A stretch of 64,000 nucleotides of DNA from a virus, in IMG/VR virus record IMGVR_UViG_3300035703_000046, positions 27,315-91,314 of that record. One strand, written 5' to 3'. Under the pieces are notes generated by a model. It made no database searches. It saw nothing but the letters and a program-made list of their open reading frames with translations, and was not told where the DNA came from. Both the position numbers and the translations under genes were made by a program. Shown here in pieces: positions 17,976 through 26,562 of this stretch. How positions within the stretch are numbered: position 1 is the first letter of the stretch; every line of letters begins with the position of its first letter.

Positions 17976-18851
17976 TTATTTGTCAAACCAATTCACAGAA
18001 CTGTAATATAGAGTATTATCTTTCTCGACAGGTGTAATTTTTGTTTGTTTGGGAGCGATGGAGCCTAAAAATTTAGCCCCATCGTGACAGTTTTCTAAAT
18101 AATCACAATAATCACACAATCTACTTGGGCTAGGTTTAAATGCGGCTTCAGTTCTAATTAAAGCTGCTTTTTCTAGATAATAATCTTCCACTTCTTTTAC
18201 ATCGTCAAGAGTAAATTCTTTAACAATTTCTTTAAATCCCATTTTTGCCATAATGTAAGATGTTCTAACTTTTTTCAAAGACGGGTCAGTTAAAAACATT
18301 ACGTAGGCATAAGTCTTTAATTGAAAAAAATCATTCTTTAAATAAGAATCATTCTTAGATGTTTTATAGTCAGCAACATGAAGAATCTTATCTTGATCTA
18401 ATTGAATTTTATCAATAAATCCATTTAGTAATATTGTATTATCAATATTTACATTAAACTCTTTTTCTGCTGCTAAGAAGTCAGATAATGTATTATTTTT
18501 TCTTTTTTCTGAAATGTTTTTTAAATAAGTGAAGCAAAGCTCCCAAATTTCTTTATTTTTTTCTTGAGATAGCTTAGATTCATATGCTTTTTTAGCCTTA
18601 GAATAAGAATCTTTCATTATTAGATTTAAGGGCTGATCGGGGTTTTCATTGTATTGTAAATGAAAATATTCTAAAACTGCATGTAAAAATTTTCCAAAAG
18701 AATGAAACTCCCATTCTTTTTTAGGGAGCTTATCTATATAAGAAAATTTAAATTTGGTCTTACAATCTTCAAATGTTTTTAATTTACTAACGCTAAGATT
18801 AAGAATTTCTTTGTTTTTTTCAGGTCTGCTATCAAGCAAAATGCCTTTCAT
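17976..18851 (-). CDS. Cas4/RecB-like PD-(D/E)xK nuclease with iron-sulfur cysteine pattern
   Basis: 291 residues. LSVSKLKTFEDCKTKFKFSY is the typical opening of PDDEXK_1 nucleases. GKFLHAVLEYFH is motif I. GFIDKIQLDQD...LHVADYKTSK supplies D and the DxK of the active site, and FFQLKTYAYVM follows as the QxxxY motif. One cysteine near the N-terminus (FEDC) and three near the C-terminus (RLCDYCDYLENC) match the four-Cys Fe-S cluster arrangement of AddB, Cas4 and Dna2. It may trim DNA ends for recombination. It is co-transcribed upstream of trigger factor. No cas genes are present, so a CRISPR role is not indicated. Confidence 0.85.
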   Translation of the reverse strand: MKGILLDSRPEKNKEILNLSVSKLKTFEDCKTKFKFSYIDKLPKKEWEFHSFGKFLHAVLEYFHLQYNENPDQPLNLIMKDSYSKAKKAYESKLSQEKNKEIWELCFTYLKNISEKRKNNTLSDFLAAEKEFNVNIDNTILLNGFIDKIQLDQDKILHVADYKTSKNDSYLKNDFFQLKTYAYVMFLTDPSLKKVRTSYIMAKMGFKEIVKEFTLDDVKEVEDYYLEKAALIRTEAAFKPSPSRLCDYCDYLENCHDGAKFLGSIAPKQTKITPVEKDNTLYYSSVNWFDK

Positions 18852-19810
18852 ATAATCCTGCTCCTAAAGAAAGGATACCATTTAAATACCAATCCGACTC
18901 CAGAAGTTCGGCTTACTGGAATTACATTTGAATAATTGGTAGATACAGTTGGTAAGAATTTTTCTTTTGAAATAATCCATCGTAACGAAGACGAATCGAA
19001 ATAATAATAAGTTATTGTAGAGTCTTTGGGGTTGAAGTGCTGACGTAATGCAGAGCCGGTGCTTTGTAAAGTTCCTGGATTATAATAATATTGAGCACCA
19101 TTGTTAGCAATTTCAGGATTAATTAAAGTAAATGACCCCCTATTAATCATTGAAATGTCTTGATTTGCCGTATCGGAAAAAGATTGAAAAATTACTTTAG
19201 CTTTTGGATTAAAAAATTTATCATTAACTGAAGTTTGGTCTGGTATTGGATCGGGTAATCGAATAGTAGAATAAGAAACGGTGCCAATTCCTCGACCGAC
19301 ATTTCCTTTTCCATCAGTTTCAGAATAAATAAAATCTAATCTTGTAGCAGTTTGATCTATAGATCCCACCGCATTTCCAGCTGCATCATACCCATCTAAA
19401 ATATTAGGAATTGCAGAGTCATCAATAATAAGACCCGCAGCAGGTCCAAATGTAGGACTAATATCTTGTAACATGTCTCCAAATGGAGAATAGTTAGTCC
19501 CTGTACGATATTGATTGTAATTAGTTACAATAGAAGATCCTGGATCTAACCCAACAAATGAAGACCCATAAGTTTGAGAAAAAATAGCTGAATTTTCTAT
19601 TCCATTGGTGGCAAAGATTTTTACTGTAACTTTACTGAAGTTGGAAGGCAAATTAATTTGATCAATATAAATATTTGAATTTATATCAGGGGCAGAGCCA
19701 TCCAAGGTGTAAAATATACTAGCGGGAACGTTAGTTTCTACAGTAAGAAATGAAGGAATCCCTGCAATTTTTTCTAAATCAGATTCTGTAATAATTAAAC
19801 TTATAGCCAT
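18848..19810 (-). CDS. Putative virion surface or tail-associated protein with chitobiase-like beta domain
   Basis: 320 residues, beta-rich. Residues about 18-75 (NVPASIFYTLDGSAPDINSN, then KVTVKIFATNG) match the small FN3-like domain seen at the C-terminus of chitobiases and in bacterial surface proteins. The remainder is rich in Gly, Ser, Asn and Tyr, with strand-like segments, and reads like a tail-fibre or neck accessory protein. It overlaps the nuclease gene by 4 bases, so it is part of an operon of DNA-metabolism genes, which is unusual for a virion protein. Its function is not certain. Confidence 0.6.
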   Translation of the reverse strand: MAISLIITESDLEKIAGIPSFLTVETNVPASIFYTLDGSAPDINSNIYIDQINLPSNFSKVTVKIFATNGIENSAIFSQTYGSSFVGLDPGSSIVTNYNQYRTGTNYSPFGDMLQDISPTFGPAAGLIIDDSAIPNILDGYDAAGNAVGSIDQTATRLDFIYSETDGKGNVGRGIGTVSYSTIRLPDPIPDQTSVNDKFFNPKAKVIFQSFSDTANQDISMINRGSFTLINPEIANNGAQYYYNPGTLQSTGSALRQHFNPKDSTITYYYFDSSSLRWIISKEKFLPTVSTNYSNVIPVSRTSGVGLVFKWYPFFRSRII

Positions 19811-20136
19811 TATTTTACCAATAAATTAAGAAACTTTTTAGTATTCATTGTTTTTTTAGGATTAATCATAAATCCATGCCTATATACGGCATGACCTACT
19901 CTTCTTAAAATTTTTCCTAAAGTAAAATAATGTTCTTCTCCAGTAGTCCTATATAAAGAAAAAAAATCTTCCGAAGTTTCAATAAATTCTTTTTCTAAAT
20001 CTGGATTGTCCTGAAGTCTTGTAAGAGAGTTCTTCTTTAAAAAAAGAAACAAGCCATCCTCGCCATCCTTGGCAAGGATGTCTCGGCAAGTTTTAGAAAT
20101 CTCCTCTAAGTTCCTTTTTGTAGCCATGTTTCGCAT
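19810..20136 (-). CDS. Hypothetical protein
   Basis: 108 residues, helical, no family recognised. It has a Lys- and Arg-rich ending (HAVYRHGFMINPKKTMNTKK). Two in-frame ATGs (residues 1 and 4) are possible starts, and neither has a strong ribosome site. Its stop overlaps the start of the chitobiase-like gene by one base, so the pair is coupled. No feature is seen in the 43 bases upstream. Confidence 0.55.
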   Translation of the reverse strand: MRNMATKRNLEEISKTCRDILAKDGEDGLFLFLKKNSLTRLQDNPDLEKEFIETSEDFFSLYRTTGEEHYFTLGKILRRVGHAVYRHGFMINPKKTMNTKKFLNLLVK

Positions 20137-20179
20137 AGTGGTCTTGCATAATGGGTTCCTATAGTTATATATCTTATCT

Positions 20180-21106
20180 TTAGTAATTAAAACTGCTATC
20201 AGATTTTAAAAAACTATAATAGTTTCTACCTCTTTGCCACGAATCAAAATAAGAAGAAGGGGGATTAAGAGGATCTAGCCATATTTTTAAATTTTCTAAC
20301 TTAATAGAATTATTAAAATAATCAATTTTTTCAGAGAGTTCTGATAAATTATTTTTTATAGAATTTAATTCTAATCTTTTTAGATTATTTTTTTCTTTAT
20401 GAGCACATATAAATCCGCCAATAAAAGCATCATTTGGAACCGCAGCTGTAATATCAAACTGTAAAATTGGCTTTATGCCAGCATTGCTAAATACTATTAA
20501 GTTTTGATTTTGATTTCTTTTTTTGAAATTTTCAATTAAAAAATTGACGCTATTATTATTAATAATAATATTTTTTAAATCAAACCATTGCAAAGAGGTC
20601 TCAGAGCTATGATTTGAAATATCCCAGTTATCAGGTCTAATTAAAAAATACTCTTCAGCGCCAAGGCTTTTAAGACCAAGTAATTCATTTTGAAATCGCA
20701 AGTCATCGCAAACAAAATTAACGCCAGGACTATTTTGAATTTCTAATAGTGTCTTTTTAACATGAAAATCTGTATCGTGCGCTCGTAAAACATCCGTCCC
20801 AACAAATTGCAACAATTTTCTAGGAGTCTCTATAAAAATTTCTTCTTTAAGAAGATAAGTTACGTCTTCTTTAATATAAGAAGATATTTTTTTATAAAAA
20901 TCAATATTTGTATAAATTTTTAAGCATTTAGTTTCTTTTAAAGTTTGATCGTAAAGATATTTTTTATCTATCAAAAAAACATCAGAAATTAAATTTTTTA
21001 AAAAATCTGCAAAAGATATTTTGACATATTTCTCACTTTCTATGAGAAACCTAGATAAAGTGGATTTCCCACTTCCTTTTCTTCCCGCTAAAGCCAAAAT
21101 AGTCAT
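20180..21106 (-). CDS. Deoxynucleoside monophosphate kinase-like P-loop protein with C-terminal extension
   Basis: 308 residues. ALAGRKGSGKSTLSRFL is a Walker A, FADFLKNLISDVF follows the acceptor-binding pattern, and TPRKLLQFVGTDVLRAHD strongly resembles T4 gp1-type dNMP kinases, which phosphorylate dNMPs for phage DNA synthesis. FVCDDLRFQNEL is the DxR segment of the lid. After about residue 190 the protein continues for over 100 residues with no recognised domain, ending WQRGRNYYSFLKSDSSF. It overlaps the sbcC gene by 4 bases. Confidence 0.75.
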   Translation of the reverse strand: MTILALAGRKGSGKSTLSRFLIESEKYVKISFADFLKNLISDVFLIDKKYLYDQTLKETKCLKIYTNIDFYKKISSYIKEDVTYLLKEEIFIETPRKLLQFVGTDVLRAHDTDFHVKKTLLEIQNSPGVNFVCDDLRFQNELLGLKSLGAEEYFLIRPDNWDISNHSSETSLQWFDLKNIIINNNSVNFLIENFKKRNQNQNLIVFSNAGIKPILQFDITAAVPNDAFIGGFICAHKEKNNLKRLELNSIKNNLSELSEKIDYFNNSIKLENLKIWLDPLNPPSSYFDSWQRGRNYYSFLKSDSSFNY

Positions 21107-23271
21107 ACCGCTATTACCTCTGCCGTTGATCCAAGAGAGCCTTCATTATTAACTACTATAGCATGATTAAACTTTTCTTTTAGTTTATCCTTGTGAGTAA
21201 TTACTAAAACCTTATAAGTCTTCTCTAGCTCTTTAATTATTGAAATAAATGCAGAAGAAGAAGCCTCATCTAAACGCTCATCAATCTCATCAAAACACAA
21301 AAGCTTAAACTTGGGAACCCCATTTTCCACAGTATCTTTGAGACCCATTTTTAACGCCCATCTAATTACAAATTCTTGACCGCCAGAAAGCTCTGAAGAA
21401 TCTAGCTCTAAAGAATTTTCAAAGAATTTAATATCAAAAGTATCTTCTTCTTTGCCCTTTTTATCTTTAGAAATAATAAATTGAACTTCTAGCCCAGGCT
21501 TAATTTTATTAAGCCAAGAATTAGTATTTATCTGAAAAGCATCTAAAATATTATAGATGATTCTATTAGGGACTCCTGTAGGAGAAAATCCTTGTAGAAC
21601 AATTTGATAAGTTTCAATCTCTTCTTCTAAGAGAGATTTTTGAATACTAAAAGAATTATATTTTTCAATATTTTTTTCGTTTGTATCTAATTTGTCTTTT
21701 AGAATAGCTAAATTGTTATTTCCGATTAATATACTATTGTCTATTTTTTCAATAACAATTTTAACATTTTCAAATTCTGATTTTAAAGATTTTAGTTTAG
21801 AAGAAGTGTTTTCATCAGTCTGCTTATCTAATTTTTCAGATAAATTCTTTTGTTTTTCTAAATTTAATTTTAGAGTATTATTCAAAGAATGCAAATCAGA
21901 CTCTATCATTTTGATAAATTCTTCCACAGAGGATTTGCTTTGAATTAAGGACTGCTCTTTTTCTTTAAGAATTTTTTCTTTTTGCTCTAAATCTAATATT
22001 ACTTTAGTTCTTTCATCGTTTTTTAATATTTTATTATTAATATCCATTTTTTTGTTTTGAATATTTTCTAAGACAGAAGAATATTTTTTATTTTCTTCTG
22101 TAATTAAAGATATTTCTTGCAAGACTTTATGATTATGAGATTCTTTATACTCTTCAGTTATGGACTGAAAGCATTCTGGACATACTTCATCTTGCGGTAT
22201 TGGAGATTTTAACTTAGAAAGTTTAGAATTATTATTTAATACTAGGGCTTTAATGTTTGTTTCTTCTTTTGTTAAATCCTGTAATTTTTCTTTAAGCTCT
22301 ACTTTGTCATATGTTGGCAAAGCTAGCGCCTCTTTTAATTTTAGAGAATTATCTTCGCAAGAATTTTTATTTAAAGAAATATCTTTAATAATTTTATTTT
22401 TTTCAATATCTTTTTTGTCTTTGTTGTCATTCAGTGATTTAATTTTTAAATTAATTAAATCATGCTCTGACTCTAATTCTTTAGACTGTTTGAGTAACAA
22501 TTCTGAAGATTTATCTAAAGACGATTCTAAAACATTAATTTCTTGCTGAAAACCATTTAACTGTTCAATTTTAGAAGTTTTTTCTAAAAATTTATCATCT
22601 AAAATTGATTGAGTAATTTTTATTTTTTCTAGTAAAGAATTTTTTTGCTGAATAGGATCTTCAAGTGATTCAATTTTGGCATTTACTACACTTATTTCTT
22701 TATTTTTTTCAGAAATATATTCTTTTGTTTTTTGCTCTAGTTTAGAATAGATAGAAAGTAATAAAGCGTTTTTAATAATTTCTAATCTTTCTTTTGGATT
22801 TTTAGCTGATAGAAATCCGTGCAAATGATCTTTTTGACTAAAAAGATAAATATTATGAAAAGCATTATCATTTAATGATAATAGCTTTGAAATTTCCAAA
22901 TCTATATTTGTATTTGTATTGCTGCTTTTTGAAATCCATTCATCATTAACTTTTTGATAAAGTTCAAGGATAGAACTTCCCTTTGTCCTAGCTCTAAATA
23001 TTTTATATTCAATAGAGTCTGTTTCAAATTCAAATTCAACAGTACATTTTTTCTCTCCTCTTCGGATAACTCTATCTACCGTTGAAACATCATAGGTTCC
23101 AAATAAAGCGTATCGTATCGCCCTAAATATGGTAGATTTGCCCGCAGCGTTGGATAATGACAAGTCTCCATTGTGCTGACCTAAAACTAAAGCAGAATCA
23201 AATTTTGAAAAATCAATTTCCGCTTCTTTATAAGTCATAAAGTTTTTTATATTTAATTTTAATGGATTCAT
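21103..23271 (-). CDS. sbcC: SbcC/Rad50/gp46-like ATPase subunit of recombination nuclease
   Basis: 722 residues, between T4 gp46 (560) and E. coli SbcC (1048). The N-terminal ATPase has LGQHNGDLSLSNAAGKSTIF as a modified Walker A, with a few extra residues before NAAGKS. Two long Lys/Glu-rich coiled coils flank a zinc hook, CPECFQSI. The C-terminal lobe has LSGGQEFVIRWALKMGL (signature motif), LLCFDEIDERLDEA (Walker B) and VLVITHKDKL (H-loop). With SbcD it would process DNA ends for recombination-dependent replication. It overlaps sbcD by 4 bases. Confidence 0.92.
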   Translation of the reverse strand: MNPLKLNIKNFMTYKEAEIDFSKFDSALVLGQHNGDLSLSNAAGKSTIFRAIRYALFGTYDVSTVDRVIRRGEKKCTVEFEFETDSIEYKIFRARTKGSSILELYQKVNDEWISKSSNTNTNIDLEISKLLSLNDNAFHNIYLFSQKDHLHGFLSAKNPKERLEIIKNALLLSIYSKLEQKTKEYISEKNKEISVVNAKIESLEDPIQQKNSLLEKIKITQSILDDKFLEKTSKIEQLNGFQQEINVLESSLDKSSELLLKQSKELESEHDLINLKIKSLNDNKDKKDIEKNKIIKDISLNKNSCEDNSLKLKEALALPTYDKVELKEKLQDLTKEETNIKALVLNNNSKLSKLKSPIPQDEVCPECFQSITEEYKESHNHKVLQEISLITEENKKYSSVLENIQNKKMDINNKILKNDERTKVILDLEQKEKILKEKEQSLIQSKSSVEEFIKMIESDLHSLNNTLKLNLEKQKNLSEKLDKQTDENTSSKLKSLKSEFENVKIVIEKIDNSILIGNNNLAILKDKLDTNEKNIEKYNSFSIQKSLLEEEIETYQIVLQGFSPTGVPNRIIYNILDAFQINTNSWLNKIKPGLEVQFIISKDKKGKEEDTFDIKFFENSLELDSSELSGGQEFVIRWALKMGLKDTVENGVPKFKLLCFDEIDERLDEASSSAFISIIKELEKTYKVLVITHKDKLKEKFNHAIVVNNEGSLGSTAEVIAV

Positions 23272-24443
23272 TTAGATAAAACCTCGTCAATGATATTATT
23301 TGCCATATCTAATATTTTAGGCTGCTTTATTTCGCTGATTTCTCTGGATTCCAACCAATCTTTAAATGCATCTTTGGGTGACATTGAAGCGTTTAAATTA
23401 TTTCTTTTATCCGTAGATACTACAGACTTTGCGCGAGACTCTGTAATTCCAGTCAGATTATGAAGAGAGTATTTTTCTAAAGTTTTACTTATTACTTTGT
23501 TATCTATTTTTTGCTTAGGATCTTCAAATTTAATTTCTAAATTAAGAATTGAGTCATATAAAGTGCGTTTAGACTCTTCGACTTCAAGTATGTTAAGCAA
23601 ATATTGAGTCGGTTCAACTGATTCTGGAATAATAATTTCTATTTTTCTCAAGGGGCGAGTAGGAACGTCCAGCTTAACAATTGAAAAATCTTTATTTGAA
23701 TCGTATAGATAAATGATTTTATCATGATTAGTCTCTCCAAAATCAGAGATGTCTAAAGATCCTACATGACCCACAAAGGGAGACTCGTTCATGACTTGAG
23801 GTTTATGTATATGCCCCATGAACGTTGCCGTAAATTTTTCTGAGAACATCTCTGCTGGACAATGCAACTCATTGTGAAGGTCGTCAATTTCATCTCCAAC
23901 ATACAAAGAGCCATCTAAAGTCAAATGACCAATGCATAAATGAGGAGAAGAAGTTTTCTCTGGAAGAAGATCGTTTAATATTTTAAGCGCATCTTGATTG
24001 CTCTGACAATTAAATGACTTTCTATCTCTAAAAGGAACAAATGTAATAAATCCATCCTCAATTTCCTGAGTAAGAATTTCAGAGTGAACTTTGCAGCCAG
24101 AAAGCTCAACAATATTAACTAAGTTTAATATACTATGGTATTCTGATCCGATTCTTTTAATGTCATGATTGCCTAAAACAATATGGACTTTAATATTATG
24201 AGAATCATAAGATTTTAAATATGAAAAAAATAATTGAATTAAAACATTATCAACATTATAATTTTCAAAAACGTCTCCAGTAAATACTACATGCTTAACA
24301 TCGTATTCAATGGCTTTAGATTGTACCCAATTCAAAAGTCTAAATTTATCTTCGTTCCTAGAATTTAGTTTTCCAGGTCCATAATTTTTGCCTATAGAAG
24401 TGCCTTTATCTAAATGAACGTCACCGATGATTAAAACTTTCAT
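23268..24443 (-). CDS. sbcD: SbcD/Mre11/gp47-like nuclease subunit
   Basis: 391 residues. Phosphoesterase motifs are in order: IIGDVHLDKG, FTGDVFENY, VLGNHDIKR, CIGHLTLDG and FMGHIHKPQVM, which bind the two Mn ions of Mre11-type nucleases. A C-terminal capping region (KIEIIIPESVEPTQ onward) is present, with a helical end likely to bind the SbcC coiled coil. It is paired with sbcC and the CHC2 primase piece in a run of overlapping genes (4-base overlaps). It works on double-strand ends or hairpins. Confidence 0.92.
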   Translation of the reverse strand: MKVLIIGDVHLDKGTSIGKNYGPGKLNSRNEDKFRLLNWVQSKAIEYDVKHVVFTGDVFENYNVDNVLIQLFFSYLKSYDSHNIKVHIVLGNHDIKRIGSEYHSILNLVNIVELSGCKVHSEILTQEIEDGFITFVPFRDRKSFNCQSNQDALKILNDLLPEKTSSPHLCIGHLTLDGSLYVGDEIDDLHNELHCPAEMFSEKFTATFMGHIHKPQVMNESPFVGHVGSLDISDFGETNHDKIIYLYDSNKDFSIVKLDVPTRPLRKIEIIIPESVEPTQYLLNILEVEESKRTLYDSILNLEIKFEDPKQKIDNKVISKTLEKYSLHNLTGITESRAKSVVSTDKRNNLNASMSPKDAFKDWLESREISEIKQPKILDMANNIIDEVLSK

Positions 24444-25132
24444 GTTTCCTCAAATTCTTCAAATTTTCTTTTGCAGAAATCTAATCTCAATCTCAGGGCT
24501 TCTTCATCTAGACCATTATTTTTGAGTATGTTTTTAACATATAATTCAAAAACTGGAGCCACATTAGAAGCAAATTCAAATGCCTCGTCAGAAAAATTAT
24601 TTTTCTCTAAAAACAAATGATGAATCTTTGAAAATTCATCTAAATAGGGAAATATAATTTCATTATATGACTGCTGGGCTTCTTTTACAAGATCAGTAAT
24701 CTCGACATGACCTTTTTCTATTAGCTCTTTTGCAATGTCTATTGTCTGCTTGCCCTTTAAACATGCCAAAAATTGGCAAACTCCCCCTTTTCTAGAGCAA
24801 CCAAAACAATGAAATGTGTTTGTGGAAATATTAATATAAAAAGAGGGGCTAGAATCTCTATGATCCGGAAATGGACAAGAAATCTTATAAGCCCAATCAG
24901 GCTTATGAGTGGACTGTAAAATAATGTTTTGTTTTTTAACAGCAGTTAAGATATTAACTTTACTGTTAACATAGCTAATTAATTTATAATCCTCTTTGCA
25001 AGAATCTAAATATAATTTTAAGTAAGAAACATCTTCTATTCCAGAGACATCAAAAGGCTGTTCAAAGTTTGAATTATCCCCTGATGCAGGGCTGCTGCTT
25101 TCGGATCTGGGTCTACTTGATAAGATTTGCAT
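24440..25132 (-). CDS. DnaG-type primase zinc-binding (CHC2) protein, stand-alone
   Basis: 230 residues. The central CHC2 zinc finger has SCPFPDHRDSSPSFYIN with Cys86 and His91, then TFHCFGCSRKGGVCQFLAC with Cys109 and Cys112, exactly the primase template-recognition fold. The rest is helical, and there is no TOPRIM domain; that part is encoded at 6301-7098. Together they would make a two-piece DnaG. Residues 1-30 are low-complexity and overlap a small upstream frame (25036-25206), so the true start is less certain. No ribosome site precedes the ATG. It overlaps sbcD by 4 bases. Confidence 0.85.
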   Translation of the reverse strand: MQILSSRPRSESSSPASGDNSNFEQPFDVSGIEDVSYLKLYLDSCKEDYKLISYVNSKVNILTAVKKQNIILQSTHKPDWAYKISCPFPDHRDSSPSFYINISTNTFHCFGCSRKGGVCQFLACLKGKQTIDIAKELIEKGHVEITDLVKEAQQSYNEIIFPYLDEFSKIHHLFLEKNNFSDEAFEFASNVAPVFELYVKNILKNNGLDEEALRLRLDFCKRKFEEFEET

Positions 25133-25206
25133 AATCTAAGATATTCTGAATACTGCAATTTTTCTTCAGATATAAAATTAATTAATTCAGATTTGTTAAT
25201 TGTCAT
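25036..25206 (-). CDS. Possible small protein overlapping the CHC2 gene start
   Basis: An open frame of 56 codons, beginning at an ATG with TTGGAA nearby and ending TAG inside the CHC2 gene, in a different frame. It begins MTINKSELINFISEEKLQYS, a plausible helical protein. It fills the otherwise gene-free 97 bases between the CHC2 gene and its upstream neighbour. It could be a separate small gene, or the true 5' part of the CHC2 gene joined by a frameshift, because residues 1-30 of the CHC2 protein look unusual. Confidence 0.4.
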   Translation of the reverse strand: MTINKSELINFISEEKLQYSEYLRLCKSYQVDPDPKAAALHQGIIQTLNSLLMSLE

Positions 25207-25228
25207 TTATTTTCCAAATTAATTAATT

Positions 25229-25702
25229 TTATTCTTTTTTAGAATTTAAATTAATTTCTTTTAACTGATTAATGACATAATCCATCTCGTTTAATCGGTC
25301 TCTTACAATTAAGAGAGATTTAAAAAACAAGGTATCTAGTACTAAAGATCCTGCACCTTCAGACTCATTTGGATCATTATTAACAGCTGTAGCTAAGAAA
25401 AAAAGATCATTGCAAACTTGTTTTTCTACATCTTTTTGAATAACGCTTTTATTCGAAGATAAAGTCCTATCATGCAATAAAGATAAGAATTTTTGACCTA
25501 ATTCTAAAGCCTTTTTATTTCTATCAACCTTATCCGATATGGCGTCTTTGACTTTTTGTTCAAAGTCTTTTTTAGTGTCTGGCTTAGCGTTAAATCTTGA
25601 TTTGGCATTATTAATTTTTAAGCCACTTCTTGGATTAAACCCAGCTTCTTGTGATTGAGGTTCTTCCTGTTCTGTGTCTGGTTCTCCAAAAGCTTTTTTC
25701 AT
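25229..25702 (-). CDS. Hypothetical charged protein
   Basis: 157 residues. The N-terminal half is disordered-looking and charged (KKAFGEPDTEQEEPQSQEAG). The C-terminal half is helical (VEKQVCNDLFFLATAVNND, then SLLIVRDRLNEMDYVINQLK). No family is recognised. It is upstream of the CHC2 and SbcCD genes in the same direction. Confidence 0.6.
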   Translation of the reverse strand: MKKAFGEPDTEQEEPQSQEAGFNPRSGLKINNAKSRFNAKPDTKKDFEQKVKDAISDKVDRNKKALELGQKFLSLLHDRTLSSNKSVIQKDVEKQVCNDLFFLATAVNNDPNESEGAGSLVLDTLFFKSLLIVRDRLNEMDYVINQLKEINLNSKKE

Positions 25703-25759
25703 ATTGCCCTCTTAATTATTAAAATATATGTGCTGATGATCTATATCGAATTAGATGCT

Positions 25760-26137
25760 TTAATATATTTCGAATTCGTCATCATTGAATTCGTCATCAT
25801 AATCATCTAAGCTGTCGTCCTCGTCATCAGCCTCCTCTTCAATAACTTCGGGTTCGGAGATTTCATCTTCTTCCGGGAAATGATTAGGATCTTCAATTGT
25901 TGTAACAAACTTAGAAATATCTACATCCCTTGAGTTAATTAATTTTGACAACATATTAGCTTCATAATTTAAACAGTCAGAGCAAATCAAAGACTGATAA
26001 GAACGTAATGGGGAATCGCAAGCCATACAATATGACTCTCTGACAATCAGATGGTCAAACTCATCATCTTCGTCTGTGTCTGAAAAATCAGTCTCTACTT
26101 TTTCGAAAAGATAATCGTCATTTTTTATTTCGGTCAT
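25760..26137 (-). CDS. Hypothetical protein with zinc-binding centre and acidic tail
   Basis: 125 residues. ESYCMACDSPLRSYQSLICS ends in SDCLNYE, giving a CxxC...CxxC zinc ribbon around residues 35-60. Both ends are strongly acidic; the last 30 residues are nearly all Asp and Glu. The function is unknown. A DNA-mimic or transcription-related role would fit the composition but is not supported by a recognised domain. Confidence 0.6.
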   Translation of the reverse strand: MTEIKNDDYLFEKVETDFSDTDEDDEFDHLIVRESYCMACDSPLRSYQSLICSDCLNYEANMLSKLINSRDVDISKFVTTIEDPNHFPEEDEISEPEVIEEEADDEDDSLDDYDDEFNDDEFEIY

Positions 26138-26152
26138 TTTTAAGCATTCTCC

Positions 26153-26548
26153 TTATTTTTGGATTAATTTTAAAATATTAGAAGAGGAATTATTTTTATC
26201 TAAAGAGCTTTCAATTTTTTCACTGGAAAGTTTTAATACAAGACCGCAAATTTTATGGTCTATTGCAAATTTTTGATAATTATTATATTTTCTTTCAACC
26301 CAAACTGGTGATAAAGGGCTTTCAAATTTTTGTCTAAATCTAGATAAAAAATTTCTTACAGCATTATAGTCATACAAGGGTTTGTCAAAAAGTTTACAAT
26401 TATCTAGATAATTCATAATTTCTTCATAAGAAAAATGCTTTTTATCAAAAGAAAAGATTTTGTTTTCTATCCCTGGACAGAAAACAAAATCATCATCTTT
26501 ATATCCGTAACAGCCCATGGCAATATGAATTTTATAATTTGAATTCAT
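26153..26548 (-). CDS. Hypothetical protein
   Basis: 131 residues, unrecognised. The beginning, MNSNYKIHIAMGCYGYKDDD, is followed by an aromatic, mixed alpha/beta stretch (AVRNFLSRFRQKFESPLSPV, WVERKYNNYQKFAIDHK). It lies 14 bases before the acidic zinc-ribbon gene and downstream of a 109-residue protein in the same operon. No motif for function is seen. Confidence 0.55.
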   Translation of the reverse strand: MNSNYKIHIAMGCYGYKDDDFVFCPGIENKIFSFDKKHFSYEEIMNYLDNCKLFDKPLYDYNAVRNFLSRFRQKFESPLSPVWVERKYNNYQKFAIDHKICGLVLKLSSEKIESSLDKNNSSSNILKLIQK

Positions 26549-26562
26549 GGGCTGCTAAATTT

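Noticed and set aside
17976-18851. A CRISPR-Cas system suggested by a Cas4-like nuclease
   Set aside because: No repeat-spacer array and no other cas genes are visible; phages often carry this nuclease type alone.
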